37,015 bases of DNA from an uncultured Verrucomicrobiales bacterium (GTDB lineage Bacteria > Verrucomicrobiota > Verrucomicrobiia > Verrucomicrobiales > DEV007), in contig CAJXQE010000025.1 of the NCBI GenBank assembly GCA_913058215.1, forward strand, positions 1-37,015. Reading direction: 5' to 3'. Made by a program: the position numbers and the translations under genes. The notes under the pieces are model-generated. The model was not told the origin of the DNA and searched no databases. It saw nothing but the letters and a program-made list of their open reading frames with translations. This document shows, piece after piece, positions 8,081 to 15,560 of this stretch. Position 1 is the first letter of the stretch, and every line of letters begins with the position of its first letter.

Positions 8081-8137
8081 TACCGGCGACGGGAATCGAA
8101 CCCGTACGAACAAAAGTTCAACGGATTTTAAGTCCGT
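8081..8137 (-). tRNA. tRNA-Leu(UAA) 3' fragment (anticodon arm to acceptor end)
   Basis: On the minus strand, ACGGA-CTTAAAA-TCCGT forms a five-pair anticodon stem with loop anticodon TAA. A long variable arm (TGAACTTTTGTTCGT) follows, then a T arm (ACGGG-TTCGATT-CCCGT) and the acceptor strand CGCCGGT plus A. The 5' half is absent: no D-arm GGTAGAC and no ACCGGCG/GCCGGCG strand occur upstream. It is a partial gene, not a functional tRNA. Fragments running from the anticodon to the 3' end are typical att duplications left by tyrosine-recombinase elements. Confidence 0.8.
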
Positions 8138-8389
8138 AAGAACCCCCTTTTTGAATGGGCGTTCCACGTAAGAATGGGGGCTGCGTCTCTTCCATGCGAG
8201 CGGAGGCGAGGCAATTCGGTGAAGTTATGTGGAAAGTAGGTGGAACTCCTTTGGCCGCTCTTTCGCATTCGAGTCGGCCATTTGATCCAGGCTAGGGACC
8301 CGCAATTGCCGCATCACACGTACCCCTGAAGCGGGAATCCCGCCATTGAATCGCCTTGAAAAAATCGACGCTTCCCCTAGTTTCGCGGT

Positions 8390-9490
8390 ATGTGGAAAAA
8401 ACCTCTCCCGCGACGAATACTGACATTGACTCTTCTCTTTGGTCTCTTCTTTAGCCTGGTCGGCCCTTTGAGTGTCGTTCCGAGCGTGGAAGCGGCAAGT
8501 GCGAGCGCGACAAGACGGATCGTGAAGAAGCTCAAGAAGAAGATTAAGAAGTTGACCAAGCAGTTGGCGATCGCGAGACGCCCGGTTATCGTTCCCGGTC
8601 CGGTGTCGTTCATCGAGATGGTGACGGTGGGGAATGCGGGAAACGGAACCGATGCGGGAAACGCCAGCGAAGCAAGTGTTTACGGTGCAGTGGCGGAAAC
8701 TTTCCAGATCGGGAAATACGAGGTGACCAACGCGCAATATGCGGTGTTTTTGAACGCGGTGGCGGCGACGGATGCTTACGGCCTGTTCAACACGGACATG
8801 GAGAGCAATGCGCGTGGCGGGATACGGCAGACCGGCGCGGATGGCAGTTACGGCTACACGGCGAAGTCTGCGATGTGCGACAAGCCTGTGACCTACGTGA
8901 GCTGGTTCGACTGTGCGCGATTCTGCAACTGGCTGCACAACGGGATGGCGACGGGGGCGCAGGATGCGAGCACGACGGAACAGGGAGCGTACACGCTGGA
9001 CGGAGAGACGAGTGGGAGACTCGACATCACCCGCAACGCGGGGGCGAAGTATTGGATACCGAGCGAGGACGAGTGGTACAAGGCAGCGTATCACCAACCC
9101 TCAGGCGATGGAGGGGACACGGACGATTACTGGCTGTATCCGACAATGAGCAACGGTGTGCCAACCGAGGGCATGGTGAACGCGTTTGGAGAGATCACCA
9201 ATGACACGGCGAACATCGCCAATCACAATGGGGGTGCGGACTGGAACGGACAGGATGGCAACGTGACAACCGTGGGCAGCGGTGGAGCGGGAAGCGCGAG
9301 CTTTTACGGGGCGTTCGATATGGGTGGGAACGTGTGGGAGTGGAATGATGCCGTGAACAGCGTTTCGTTTCGGGGGCTGCGGGGCGGCTCGTGGCTCGAC
9401 TTCGAGAGCTTCCTGCGTTCCTCCTTCCGGTCCAGCTACGATCCCGGCTCCGAGGGCAGCGCCATCGGATTTCGCGTAGCAAGTCCCTGA
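8390..9490 (+). CDS. Secreted SUMF1/FGE-like domain protein with polybasic helix
   Basis: The 366-residue protein has a signal peptide (to about residue 35, ending PSVEA). A Lys/Arg-rich amphipathic stretch (residues 42-64, VKKLKKKIKKLTKQLAIARR) follows, and then a formylglycine-generating-enzyme-like (SUMF1) domain from about residue 75 to the end. Domain markers are EMVTVG, KYEVTNAQYAVFLNAV, PVTYVSWFDCARFCNWL, YWIPSEDEWYKAAY, GNVWEWNDAV, RGLRGGSW and GFRVASP. Secreted proteins of this type are numerous in planctomycetes and verrucomicrobia and many are probably binding proteins rather than enzymes. It lies between inward-facing repeats D and E. An ORF on the opposite strand is its shadow. 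The polybasic helix recurs in the protein at 10170-10853. Confidence 0.85.
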   Translation: MWKKPLPRRILTLTLLFGLFFSLVGPLSVVPSVEAASASATRRIVKKLKKKIKKLTKQLAIARRPVIVPGPVSFIEMVTVGNAGNGTDAGNASEASVYGAVAETFQIGKYEVTNAQYAVFLNAVAATDAYGLFNTDMESNARGGIRQTGADGSYGYTAKSAMCDKPVTYVSWFDCARFCNWLHNGMATGAQDASTTEQGAYTLDGETSGRLDITRNAGAKYWIPSEDEWYKAAYHQPSGDGGDTDDYWLYPTMSNGVPTEGMVNAFGEITNDTANIANHNGGADWNGQDGNVTTVGSGGAGSASFYGAFDMGGNVWEWNDAVNSVSFRGLRGGSWLDFESFLRSSFRSSYDPGSEGSAIGFRVASP

Positions 9491-9526
9491 ATTGACCCGC
9501 CTGCGGCGTGTCCTCCCGCTATCCGG

Positions 9527-10051
9527 TCATCCCCCACAAATCCCGCACGCACTCCCCACGTCACCAGTGCAGTATCTTCCTCTCTTCGTTTCCCCGAAGT
9601 AGCGGCAGCTTCGATTGTGCCGTTTGTTTGAACTCGTACTGAGCCAGAACATTGCTCCTGGCTTCTCTTTTGATGCACTCGATGAGAGCGGCATCACCGT
9701 TTTTGATTCAGCCGCCTTCTTTGCTGTCGCATTTCGCTTCTGAAGTGCCCGCCAGTCCCAAGGGCCCATCGGCTTCCAATCGTGCCACAAGCCTGCCTTC
9801 TTCGCTCTCGCGTCGATCTCTGCCTGGGCGAGGTCCTGATCCTTCGAGTATTCCTTATAGTGCCACGCTAGGCCCTTCAGAATCATGGTGTGATTCACGC
9901 TCACACCGTCTGCCTGTACGAAGCCAAGAGTGCGCTGGTATCTGTCGAGTCCGGTTACCTTGACTGTGACGTTGCGGCCGAATACGAGATCACTCAGGCC
10001 CTTCTTTGCATTCTTCCCATACTCCTGCCCCAGCTCGGGAGCGTCGATTGC
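9527..10051 (-). pseudogene. Thermonuclease (SNase-like), 5'-truncated at repeat E
   Basis: The frame is open from 10051 down to the stop at 9527. It starts AIDAPELGQEYGKNAKKG, continues through VTVKVTGLDRYQRTLGFV and LAWHYKEYSKDQDLA, and ends in a Cys/His-rich tail (SNKRHNRSCRYFG, ACGICGG) often fused to this family. These are the second half of the staphylococcal-nuclease OB fold. By alignment with S. aureus nuclease, the Asp40/Glu43 region (IDAPE) and the Arg87 region (RYQRT) are kept, while the Asp21 and Arg35 regions, the start codon and the signal peptide are missing. Directly upstream on this strand is a TAA belonging to the edge of repeat E. The internal GTG at 9904 would yield only a useless C-terminal part. 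Confidence 0.85.
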
Positions 10052-10053
10052 TT

Positions 10054-10124
10054 ACTGAGAGGAATTCGCTTTTTCAAGGAGTTCTTATCGGTGCGTCGGT
10101 CCTAGCGGGATTGAGGGGGTGCAA
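10054..10124 (-). repeat. 71-bp dispersed repeat, copy E (inverted)
   Basis: The only copy on the minus strand. Read on that strand it starts TTGCACCCCCTCAATCCCGC and ends AATTCCTCTCAGT, and the truncated nuclease begins within three bases of that end. With copy D it forms an inward-facing inverted pair around 7972-10053. Confidence 0.93.
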
Positions 10125-10169
10125 TACTGCTTGATCTGGCCGATTATGAATGGAAACTCCACCTATCCT

Positions 10170-10853
10170 ATGAAAAAACTATTCTCATCCTTTTGCTTCC
10201 GAGGTGAACAGAAATTACCCTTATTCGGAGCGTCTTGTGTCGGCTTGCTGTTACTGATTGCAAATTCAGCGAATGCACAGCTTATCATCGAAGGTGAGGA
10301 GATCGGGCCTGATGTGATTTTTACAATTTCAGGATCTTTGAGTCCGGGGGTACCCTTAGATACTGGTTCTTTTTTACCTGAGACGATAGTTAGTCCTGTA
10401 GATGGCCGGTTTGAAGCATGGCAAACTACTTCTGATGTCGAGAAGTTTGCTCTTGATGCAGATGTCCCATTTGGTGCTGGCGGTAACATGGAAGACGTTG
10501 GCGTCGGGACTGGTGATAATATCGCGATCTTGATGAGCGAAATCATTCTTGATGATACGTATGTCGCCGGGACTCCGTTGAACGCGACGCTGACTTTTTC
10601 GGGCGCTGATTTTGCTTCTTTGGGTATTGATGTTTCGTCAGGGCCGTATGTCTGGACAGTCACCGAGACGGGCGCCACGATCACCCTTCAATTCCCCATC
10701 GATAATTCGGCTCTGATTGCGAGTCTGAAGAGCAAGATCAAGAAGTTTAAGAGGAAGGTGAAGATCGCGAAGAGAAAGGGTCAGCGCAGTAAAGCGAAAC
10801 GCCTGCAGAAGAAGTTGCGAAAACTGCAGCGGACTTTGAGGGCGCTTTCGTAG
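10170..10853 (+). CDS. Secreted beta-sandwich protein with polybasic C-terminal helix
   Basis: From the ATG at 10170 it encodes 227 residues with a signal peptide ending SANA (cleavage after about residue 36). The body (DVIFTISGSLSPGVPLDTGS, YVAGTPLNATLTFSGADFAS, SGPYVWTVTETGATITLQF) resembles the beta-rich domain of many PEP-CTERM exosortase substrates. Instead of a PEP-CTERM anchor, however, it ends in about 45 residues of Lys/Arg-rich helix (LKSKIKKFKRKVKIAKRKG, then RLQKKLRKLQRTLRALS). Upstream in-frame ATGs (10119, 10146) are rejected because they would put residues before the signal peptide, and the first lies inside repeat E. The strongly basic tail could bind polyanions such as LPS, nucleic acid or acidic glycans; that is inference. 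Confidence 0.65.
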   Translation: MKKLFSSFCFRGEQKLPLFGASCVGLLLLIANSANAQLIIEGEEIGPDVIFTISGSLSPGVPLDTGSFLPETIVSPVDGRFEAWQTTSDVEKFALDADVPFGAGGNMEDVGVGTGDNIAILMSEIILDDTYVAGTPLNATLTFSGADFASLGIDVSSGPYVWTVTETGATITLQFPIDNSALIASLKSKIKKFKRKVKIAKRKGQRSKAKRLQKKLRKLQRTLRALS

Positions 10854-11118
10854 GGGTGGGGTGGTTTTCCCAAAATTGGTATGGCGGATAGGGAGGTGAG
10901 CACAGAGTGTGGTTCTCAGCGAAACCACAGGAGCGAACCCGCGATCGGATGAGATTGGTCTATGTCATAGAGACACCTTCGATTTGGCACGAAGTCGATA
11001 CACCCGTATCAGTAACTAAGTCGAGGTTTACCGATAGTTTGCCTGCTTTGGTAGAGTTCGGTTTTGCGCTGCCGCCGTTAGGCACAGAGCGACGAATTTG
11101 GTAATTCGACCACTTTTT

Positions 11119-11189
11119 TTGCACCCCCTCAATCCCGCTAGGACCGACGCACTGATAAGAACTCCTTGAAAAAGCGAATTCCAATCAGA
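11119..11189 (+). repeat. 71-bp dispersed repeat, copy F
   Basis: Starts TTGCACCCCCTCAATCCCGC, contains GATAAGAACTCCTTGA and ends ATTCCAATCAGA. It is the last copy, and marks the right limit of the rearranged region next to the conserved operon. Confidence 0.92.
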
Positions 11190-11275
11190 AACTCCCCTCA
11201 CCTCCACTTAACCCCCTCATTATAAGAGGGTTACAGAAACACAAACAGGGGTGAAACTCCCCTCACCTCCACTTA
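11188..11275. repeat. 23-bp direct repeat pair with internal hairpin
   Basis: An identical 23-bp sequence beginning GAAACTCCCCTCACC occurs at 11188-11210 and 11253-11275, a 65-bp period. Between them CCCTC and GAGGG form a short stem (11212-11230). The first copy abuts the right end of repeat F. Confidence 0.75.
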
Positions 11276-11678
11276 TCCCTTTTACTGAAAATTAGTTACA
11301 AGGTTTTTTACAGGAGGTATGAAATCCAGGCCTCCACCAATTGACGTGAACTGCACTCTGTTCCCCGAGATAGAGGGATCGTGTTGGAAGTAAATTCCTC
11401 GGAGCGGTTGGCTCTGGTTAAAACGGCGTGTGAAATCCTTGTGCCGATCCAGGGCTAGAAATCCCCGAATTAGATAGCCAGGACACAAGCTCCTGTTCGA
11501 GTGGGTCGGCTGCGGCCGAAGGACGCTCGATCAGATGGTGAATGACTGGCGAATCCCCGCCCACTTGATCGGCGAACCGAAACGCGAATGCTGGTTGCCC
11601 ATGTTCTGCCAATCTCATGACTCGGCCATTCCAGCCGGATCAAGATCACATTTTTCGAGAGCGGCAAAAAAATTCAGA

Positions 11679-14240
11679 CTAACGTCTTCGAAAATTCTTG
11701 CTGGCCGCGACCAGAGTTACGAGATCCCGCATGCCATAACCGCGGCGCTTGACCTGCTCCTCGATCTTCCGAATCTCGGCGTGATCAACAAGTTGCGGCT
11801 CGCGGCCGGTTCCGTAGGTCAGCAATTGGCGAATGAGATTTTTCAGCACCATGTCCTTTCTCTCGAGCAAGGCGGTGCGGAGTCCTTTCTCATCTGCGAT
11901 TTCCTGACCAGAAGGCAAAATGACGGAGGGATCAATCTCAGGCCCCTTGCCGCGATTGTCGGGCCTTGGATAGTGAGTCCGCAATCCACCGATCGGACCG
12001 TAGGGCTCAAGAGCAAATCCCCAGGGATCGATCTTCGCATGGCAATCAGAGCAGGCCGCAACATCGCGGTGCTTTTCCAGTTGTTCGCGAATCGTGGTGG
12101 TTCCCCGCGTGTCGGGTTCGATCGGCGGCACGTCGGGTGGAGGCGGCGGCGGCGGTGTTCCCAGTAAGCTTTCGAGGACCCATATGCCCCGCACTACCGG
12201 CGAAGTCTCAACTCCATTGGCCGAGGCCGTTAGCACGCTGGCATGGCCAGTCAAGCCGCGGCGTCGGCTCTCAGCTGGAAGCGCAACTTTGCGGAAAGGT
12301 TCTCCCAATACACCCGGAACCCCGTAGTGCTCGGCTAGATTGTCATTGAGAAAGGTGTAATCGGCGTCGAGGAAATCCGTGATGGGACGGTTCTCTCGCA
12401 GAACGTGAGCAACCAACAACTGAGTCTCCGTGCGCATTGCATCTTCAAGTCGTCGCTTCAGGTAGTTGGGAAATTGCTTTGGTCCCGGGGGCATCGTGCC
12501 CAGCTTGTCGAGCCGCAGCCAGCCATCGGTGAAGTTTCGCGCGAACTCCTCCGCTTTCGGATCATCGAGCATGCGTTCCGCCTGAGTAAGGACGTCCTGA
12601 TAGGAAGCGAGTTTGCCTTCGGCAGCAGCCTGCATCAGTTCCTCATCGGGCATCGTGCTCCAGAGAAAGTAGGAGAGTCGGCTCGCCAGCTGATACGGAC
12701 TCAGATTCTCTCCTTGTTCCGGATCGCCTTCATCGAGATAGAGAAAGTGCGGTGACGCCAGGAGGGAGCTGAACCCGGATGCAATCGCCTCCTTATAACT
12801 GTCACCTTCGGCAATCGACTGATAGACAAAGGCAATATGATGCGCGATTTCCTGTTCGGTTACGGGGCGGCGGAAAGCCCGCTCCGCCAGCTTCAACATC
12901 GCGGCTGGAACATCGACTTCCTTTGCGTCCGTCGTTGGGCCGACCAGGGCGGTGTGATTCGCTGGCGGCCAATCCTCTACGAGCGGCCCTTCGACGACCA
13001 TGTCGTAGAGACGAATCCGGGGGCCGCGGAAGACATGTGATGCGGGCACCACCTTGGCATTGTGCCGCGCCACTTGCTCGTCCGTGATCGTCTTGCCCTG
13101 CTCACGCCGAACGTCGACGCTCGTTGGGGTCCAGACAATGGAATCGGGATGATAATTCTCGATGATCATCCTGACATGTCGCTTCGAGGCACCCGGTCCG
13201 TTGATCCAGTTGAGGAACGGTACTGCGCCTGCTGGCATCCAAGCGGTCGTGCTGTAGGTCTCGACTTGGTTGTCCGCCAACTCGATGACTTCGATAATGT
13301 TGCGTCCCCGGGTCGTGGACTTTTCGAGTGCCCGGAAGCTTTCGCCAAAACAAACACCCAGCTTGATCGGCTGGCTCAAATCAATACCGAGAATCTCTGG
13401 ATCGTAGCCATGATCGAGACGCCCCTTTGCCTCCGCTGTCACCGTGACGCGATAGGTCCCCGCTGCGGGGACCCCATTCTTTTGAAGGCTCTTGGGCACG
13501 TTGGGACGTCGATCTGCCGGCTCGCCGTGGCCGATATCCACGTAGCTACCATCCGGGGCGAGCGCCCGATAAGCGACAGCACCCCTCAACACCGGACCCG
13601 ACGAAAATTCCGTCGGCTTGAACTCGATGCGCTTCTCTTCGGGCTTCTCCTGACCAAACACCAATGCTTGATCCAGATAGGAGCTGGCGGCATTGAGGTA
13701 AAGCCCGAGTTGGTGTTCCGAGATCACCTGAGACTGTCCGACAGTAGCAAAGCCATGATGTTTTTGATCCTCCGGAAACGACGCTGTCGCATCGTTGATA
13801 TCGGGATCGATCCCGAGTAGTTCCCGAATCGTATTTTTGTATTCGTAGCGTGTCAGGCGACGAAGCGGGGTGTCATCAGGAATGGAGGCCCCTTCGATTG
13901 CCAGGAGGTAGCGTGTCATTTCGTCGACCACTTTGCGGCGCTCATCATCCTCCGGTTGAGCGACGCCTTTCTTCTGTGGTGGCATCTCGCCGAGGTTCAG
14001 CTGGTCGAGAATTTCCTCTACAGCGATGAGTTGGTCGACAACTCCCGGATTATCCAGGAAAGGGAGGAAATCACGATCCCCTTTGGTGACGAGATCATCG
14101 TGACACTCCAGGCAGTATTTCTCTACAAAGGCGGGCACAATGGGAGCAAGAGCAGCGTCCTGCGCACGGGTGAGCCCTGAAGTCAGAAGGAAGCCTGACA
14201 GGGTGACAAGGTGCAGGAATGACAGGGTGATACGACTCAT
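11679..14240 (-). CDS. DUF1587/1595/1592/1588/1585 protein with CXXCH motifs
   Basis: The 853-residue exported protein has a signal peptide (to TRAQ, about residue 27) and a cytochrome-c-like CLECH at residues 43-47. It then follows the classic planctomycete/verrucomicrobial domain order: DUF1587 (TPLRRLTRYEYKNTIRELLG, about 125), DUF1595 (LAERAFRRPVTEQEI), DUF1592 (YQLASRLSYFLWSTMPDEEL), DUF1588 (RRGLTGHASVLTASANG, with a second CSDCH at 730-734) and DUF1585 to the C-terminus. A PPPPPPPDVPP stretch precedes the second CXXCH. The enzymatic role of this family is not settled; heme binding is inferred from the motifs. Its ATG overlaps the stop of the DUF1552 gene by one base, so the two are translationally coupled. 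Full length, no defect seen. Confidence 0.93.
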   Translation of the reverse strand: MSRITLSFLHLVTLSGFLLTSGLTRAQDAALAPIVPAFVEKYCLECHDDLVTKGDRDFLPFLDNPGVVDQLIAVEEILDQLNLGEMPPQKKGVAQPEDDERRKVVDEMTRYLLAIEGASIPDDTPLRRLTRYEYKNTIRELLGIDPDINDATASFPEDQKHHGFATVGQSQVISEHQLGLYLNAASSYLDQALVFGQEKPEEKRIEFKPTEFSSGPVLRGAVAYRALAPDGSYVDIGHGEPADRRPNVPKSLQKNGVPAAGTYRVTVTAEAKGRLDHGYDPEILGIDLSQPIKLGVCFGESFRALEKSTTRGRNIIEVIELADNQVETYSTTAWMPAGAVPFLNWINGPGASKRHVRMIIENYHPDSIVWTPTSVDVRREQGKTITDEQVARHNAKVVPASHVFRGPRIRLYDMVVEGPLVEDWPPANHTALVGPTTDAKEVDVPAAMLKLAERAFRRPVTEQEIAHHIAFVYQSIAEGDSYKEAIASGFSSLLASPHFLYLDEGDPEQGENLSPYQLASRLSYFLWSTMPDEELMQAAAEGKLASYQDVLTQAERMLDDPKAEEFARNFTDGWLRLDKLGTMPPGPKQFPNYLKRRLEDAMRTETQLLVAHVLRENRPITDFLDADYTFLNDNLAEHYGVPGVLGEPFRKVALPAESRRRGLTGHASVLTASANGVETSPVVRGIWVLESLLGTPPPPPPPDVPPIEPDTRGTTTIREQLEKHRDVAACSDCHAKIDPWGFALEPYGPIGGLRTHYPRPDNRGKGPEIDPSVILPSGQEIADEKGLRTALLERKDMVLKNLIRQLLTYGTGREPQLVDHAEIRKIEEQVKRRGYGMRDLVTLVAASKNFRRR

Positions 14241-15541
14241 CAGGCGACCTCCAATCCGGTCAGAGTTCCCGTGGACGTATTGAATTGATCTGTTTCGATT
14301 CCGAAACGTTGCAGCATCGAGACGAACAGGTTACAGGCGGGCGTTTCAGTTCCCCGCGATTTGTCTTTCTCGAACCGCAGGTGTTGCCCATGTTTGAAAC
14401 CGCCACCTGCAAGGACCATCGGCAGATCCTTGTTCGAGTGAGAACTGGCATTTCCCATCCCGCTGCCGAACAGGGTCATGGTGTTATCCAGAAGCGTTTT
14501 CCCATTCGCTTCCTCAATGTCGGAAGCCTTCTTCAAGAATCCGGCAAAGGCGGCAGTGTGAACATTCTCGATGACCGACAGCTCCTTGATATAGCCTTCG
14601 ACTTTTCCATGATGAGTAAGCTGATGGTAGCCTTTGGTCAGAGGGAGGCCTCCAGAGTTGTCCCCGATTCCGGAAACCTCCAGGGTGATCGCCCGGGTAG
14701 AGTCGGTCTGAAGGGCAAGAGTAACAAGGTCGTAGTAGAGAGGCAGTCGATCCACGAAATCCAGATCATCGGCATCCTCGCGCAGCGAATATTCAACCTC
14801 CGGCTTCGGGCGGTCATACCACTCTTTCGATTGAGTCAGGCGAAGCTCGAGTTCCCTTATCGAGGTGAAGTATTGATCGAGTTTCTCCCGGTCCGTTTTT
14901 CCGATCTTGCCTTTCATGCGATCCGCATCCGTCTTCACTAGATCGAGAATGCTGAGGCGCCGATCACTCGATCGCTTGAGGAGGCCAACTTTGCCTGGAT
15001 CAGTCCCTTGGAATAGCATCGCGAAGATCTTCGAGAGATCCTCGATCGGAGGAAGGGCGACACCTGAAGTGCTCCAGGAAAGCTGATTCCCAACACTGCT
15101 TTCACACGCCAATTGCATCGAAGGATAGCGCGTCTGAGCTCCAACGTGGGCAGCTGCCTTCTGATCGATCGTGACGTTGCCCTCAGCATAGCCCTTCGAG
15201 TTTTTTGAGAGGATCCCTGAGAGAAAAGCATGAACGCCACCGTGCCCGCCAACGCCTTCGGAGCCGTGATCCAACTGCGAAAAAATGGTGAACTGCTCGC
15301 GCCAGGGTTCCAGCTTCCTGAGAAGCTCCGGCATCCTATAGTCAGCACCCGTTTCCGAAGGGAAAAACAGTTTCGGCACGTAACCGAAATTGTTACCGAT
15401 ACAGAACATTCTCATCGGAACCTCGGCGGGGTCTTTCGCGTTCGCCACACTGAGAGATTCGAGAAACGGTAGCGACATCATGGCACCGCCGGTTCCCCGA
15501 AGAAAATGGCGCCGGCTGGGAGGTGATTTCAGAGTTGTCAT
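14240..15541 (-). CDS. DUF1552 protein with Tat-type signal
   Basis: From the ATG at 15541 it encodes 433 residues beginning MTTLKSPPSRRHFLRGTGG. This is a twin-arginine-like signal, so export as a folded protein is likely. The body carries DUF1552 hallmarks: RMFCIGNNFGYVPKLFFP, SQLDHG, GGHGGVHAFLSG, LFGSGMGNASSHSNKDLPMV and LRFEKDKSRGTETPACNLFV. A start 45 bases upstream is in frame but would place residues before the Tat motif and overlap the FecR gene; the chosen start leaves a 19-base gap. DUF1552 proteins are almost always encoded beside DUF1592 proteins, as here, and probably act in one periplasmic complex. Function is unknown. Confidence 0.92.
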   Translation of the reverse strand: MTTLKSPPSRRHFLRGTGGAMMSLPFLESLSVANAKDPAEVPMRMFCIGNNFGYVPKLFFPSETGADYRMPELLRKLEPWREQFTIFSQLDHGSEGVGGHGGVHAFLSGILSKNSKGYAEGNVTIDQKAAAHVGAQTRYPSMQLACESSVGNQLSWSTSGVALPPIEDLSKIFAMLFQGTDPGKVGLLKRSSDRRLSILDLVKTDADRMKGKIGKTDREKLDQYFTSIRELELRLTQSKEWYDRPKPEVEYSLREDADDLDFVDRLPLYYDLVTLALQTDSTRAITLEVSGIGDNSGGLPLTKGYHQLTHHGKVEGYIKELSVIENVHTAAFAGFLKKASDIEEANGKTLLDNTMTLFGSGMGNASSHSNKDLPMVLAGGGFKHGQHLRFEKDKSRGTETPACNLFVSMLQRFGIETDQFNTSTGTLTGLEVA

Positions 15542-15560
15542 GATCGAGTAAAATTCAGGT

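Larger units (their letters stand above)
10854..11678. other. 825-bp gene-poor stretch around repeat F
   Basis: Besides repeat F and a 23-bp direct repeat, no convincing intact gene is seen. Minus-strand frames at 11282-11488 (MCPGYLIRGFLALDRHKDF) and 11418-11618 (MRLAEHGQPAFAFRFADQVG) overlap in different frames. They may be pieces of one decayed gene. A plus-strand 65-residue frame at 10907-11104 is unsupported. Confidence 0.4.

Noticed and set aside
8081..8180. Complete tRNA-Leu gene
   Set aside because: No D arm or matching 5' acceptor strand is found upstream of the anticodon arm on the minus strand.
8225..9097. 290-aa minus-strand ORF
   Set aside because: It is Arg/His-rich and lies entirely opposite the well-supported SUMF1-like gene; it is a shadow.
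10054..10124. Group II intron 5' end (GTGCG) in the reverse complement of the repeat
   Set aside because: The GTGCG match is short and isolated. There is no domain V hairpin or reverse transcriptase frame nearby.
2330..11189. Integron cassette array with attC sites
   Set aside because: The one-gene spacing is suggestive, but the repeats lack paired RYYYAAC/GTTRRRY core sites and a strong overall dyad. Only copy C happens to contain GTTAGGT. No integrase gene is in the window.
2330..11189. CRISPR array
   Set aside because: Spacings between copies are 1 to 3 kb and contain genes, one copy is inverted, and there are no cas genes.
11282..11667. An intact gene upstream of repeat-free sequence on the minus strand
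   Set aside because: Overlapping frames (11282-11488, 11418-11618, 11470-11667) each look partly protein-like but none has a start, length or domain to support it; at best a decayed gene.
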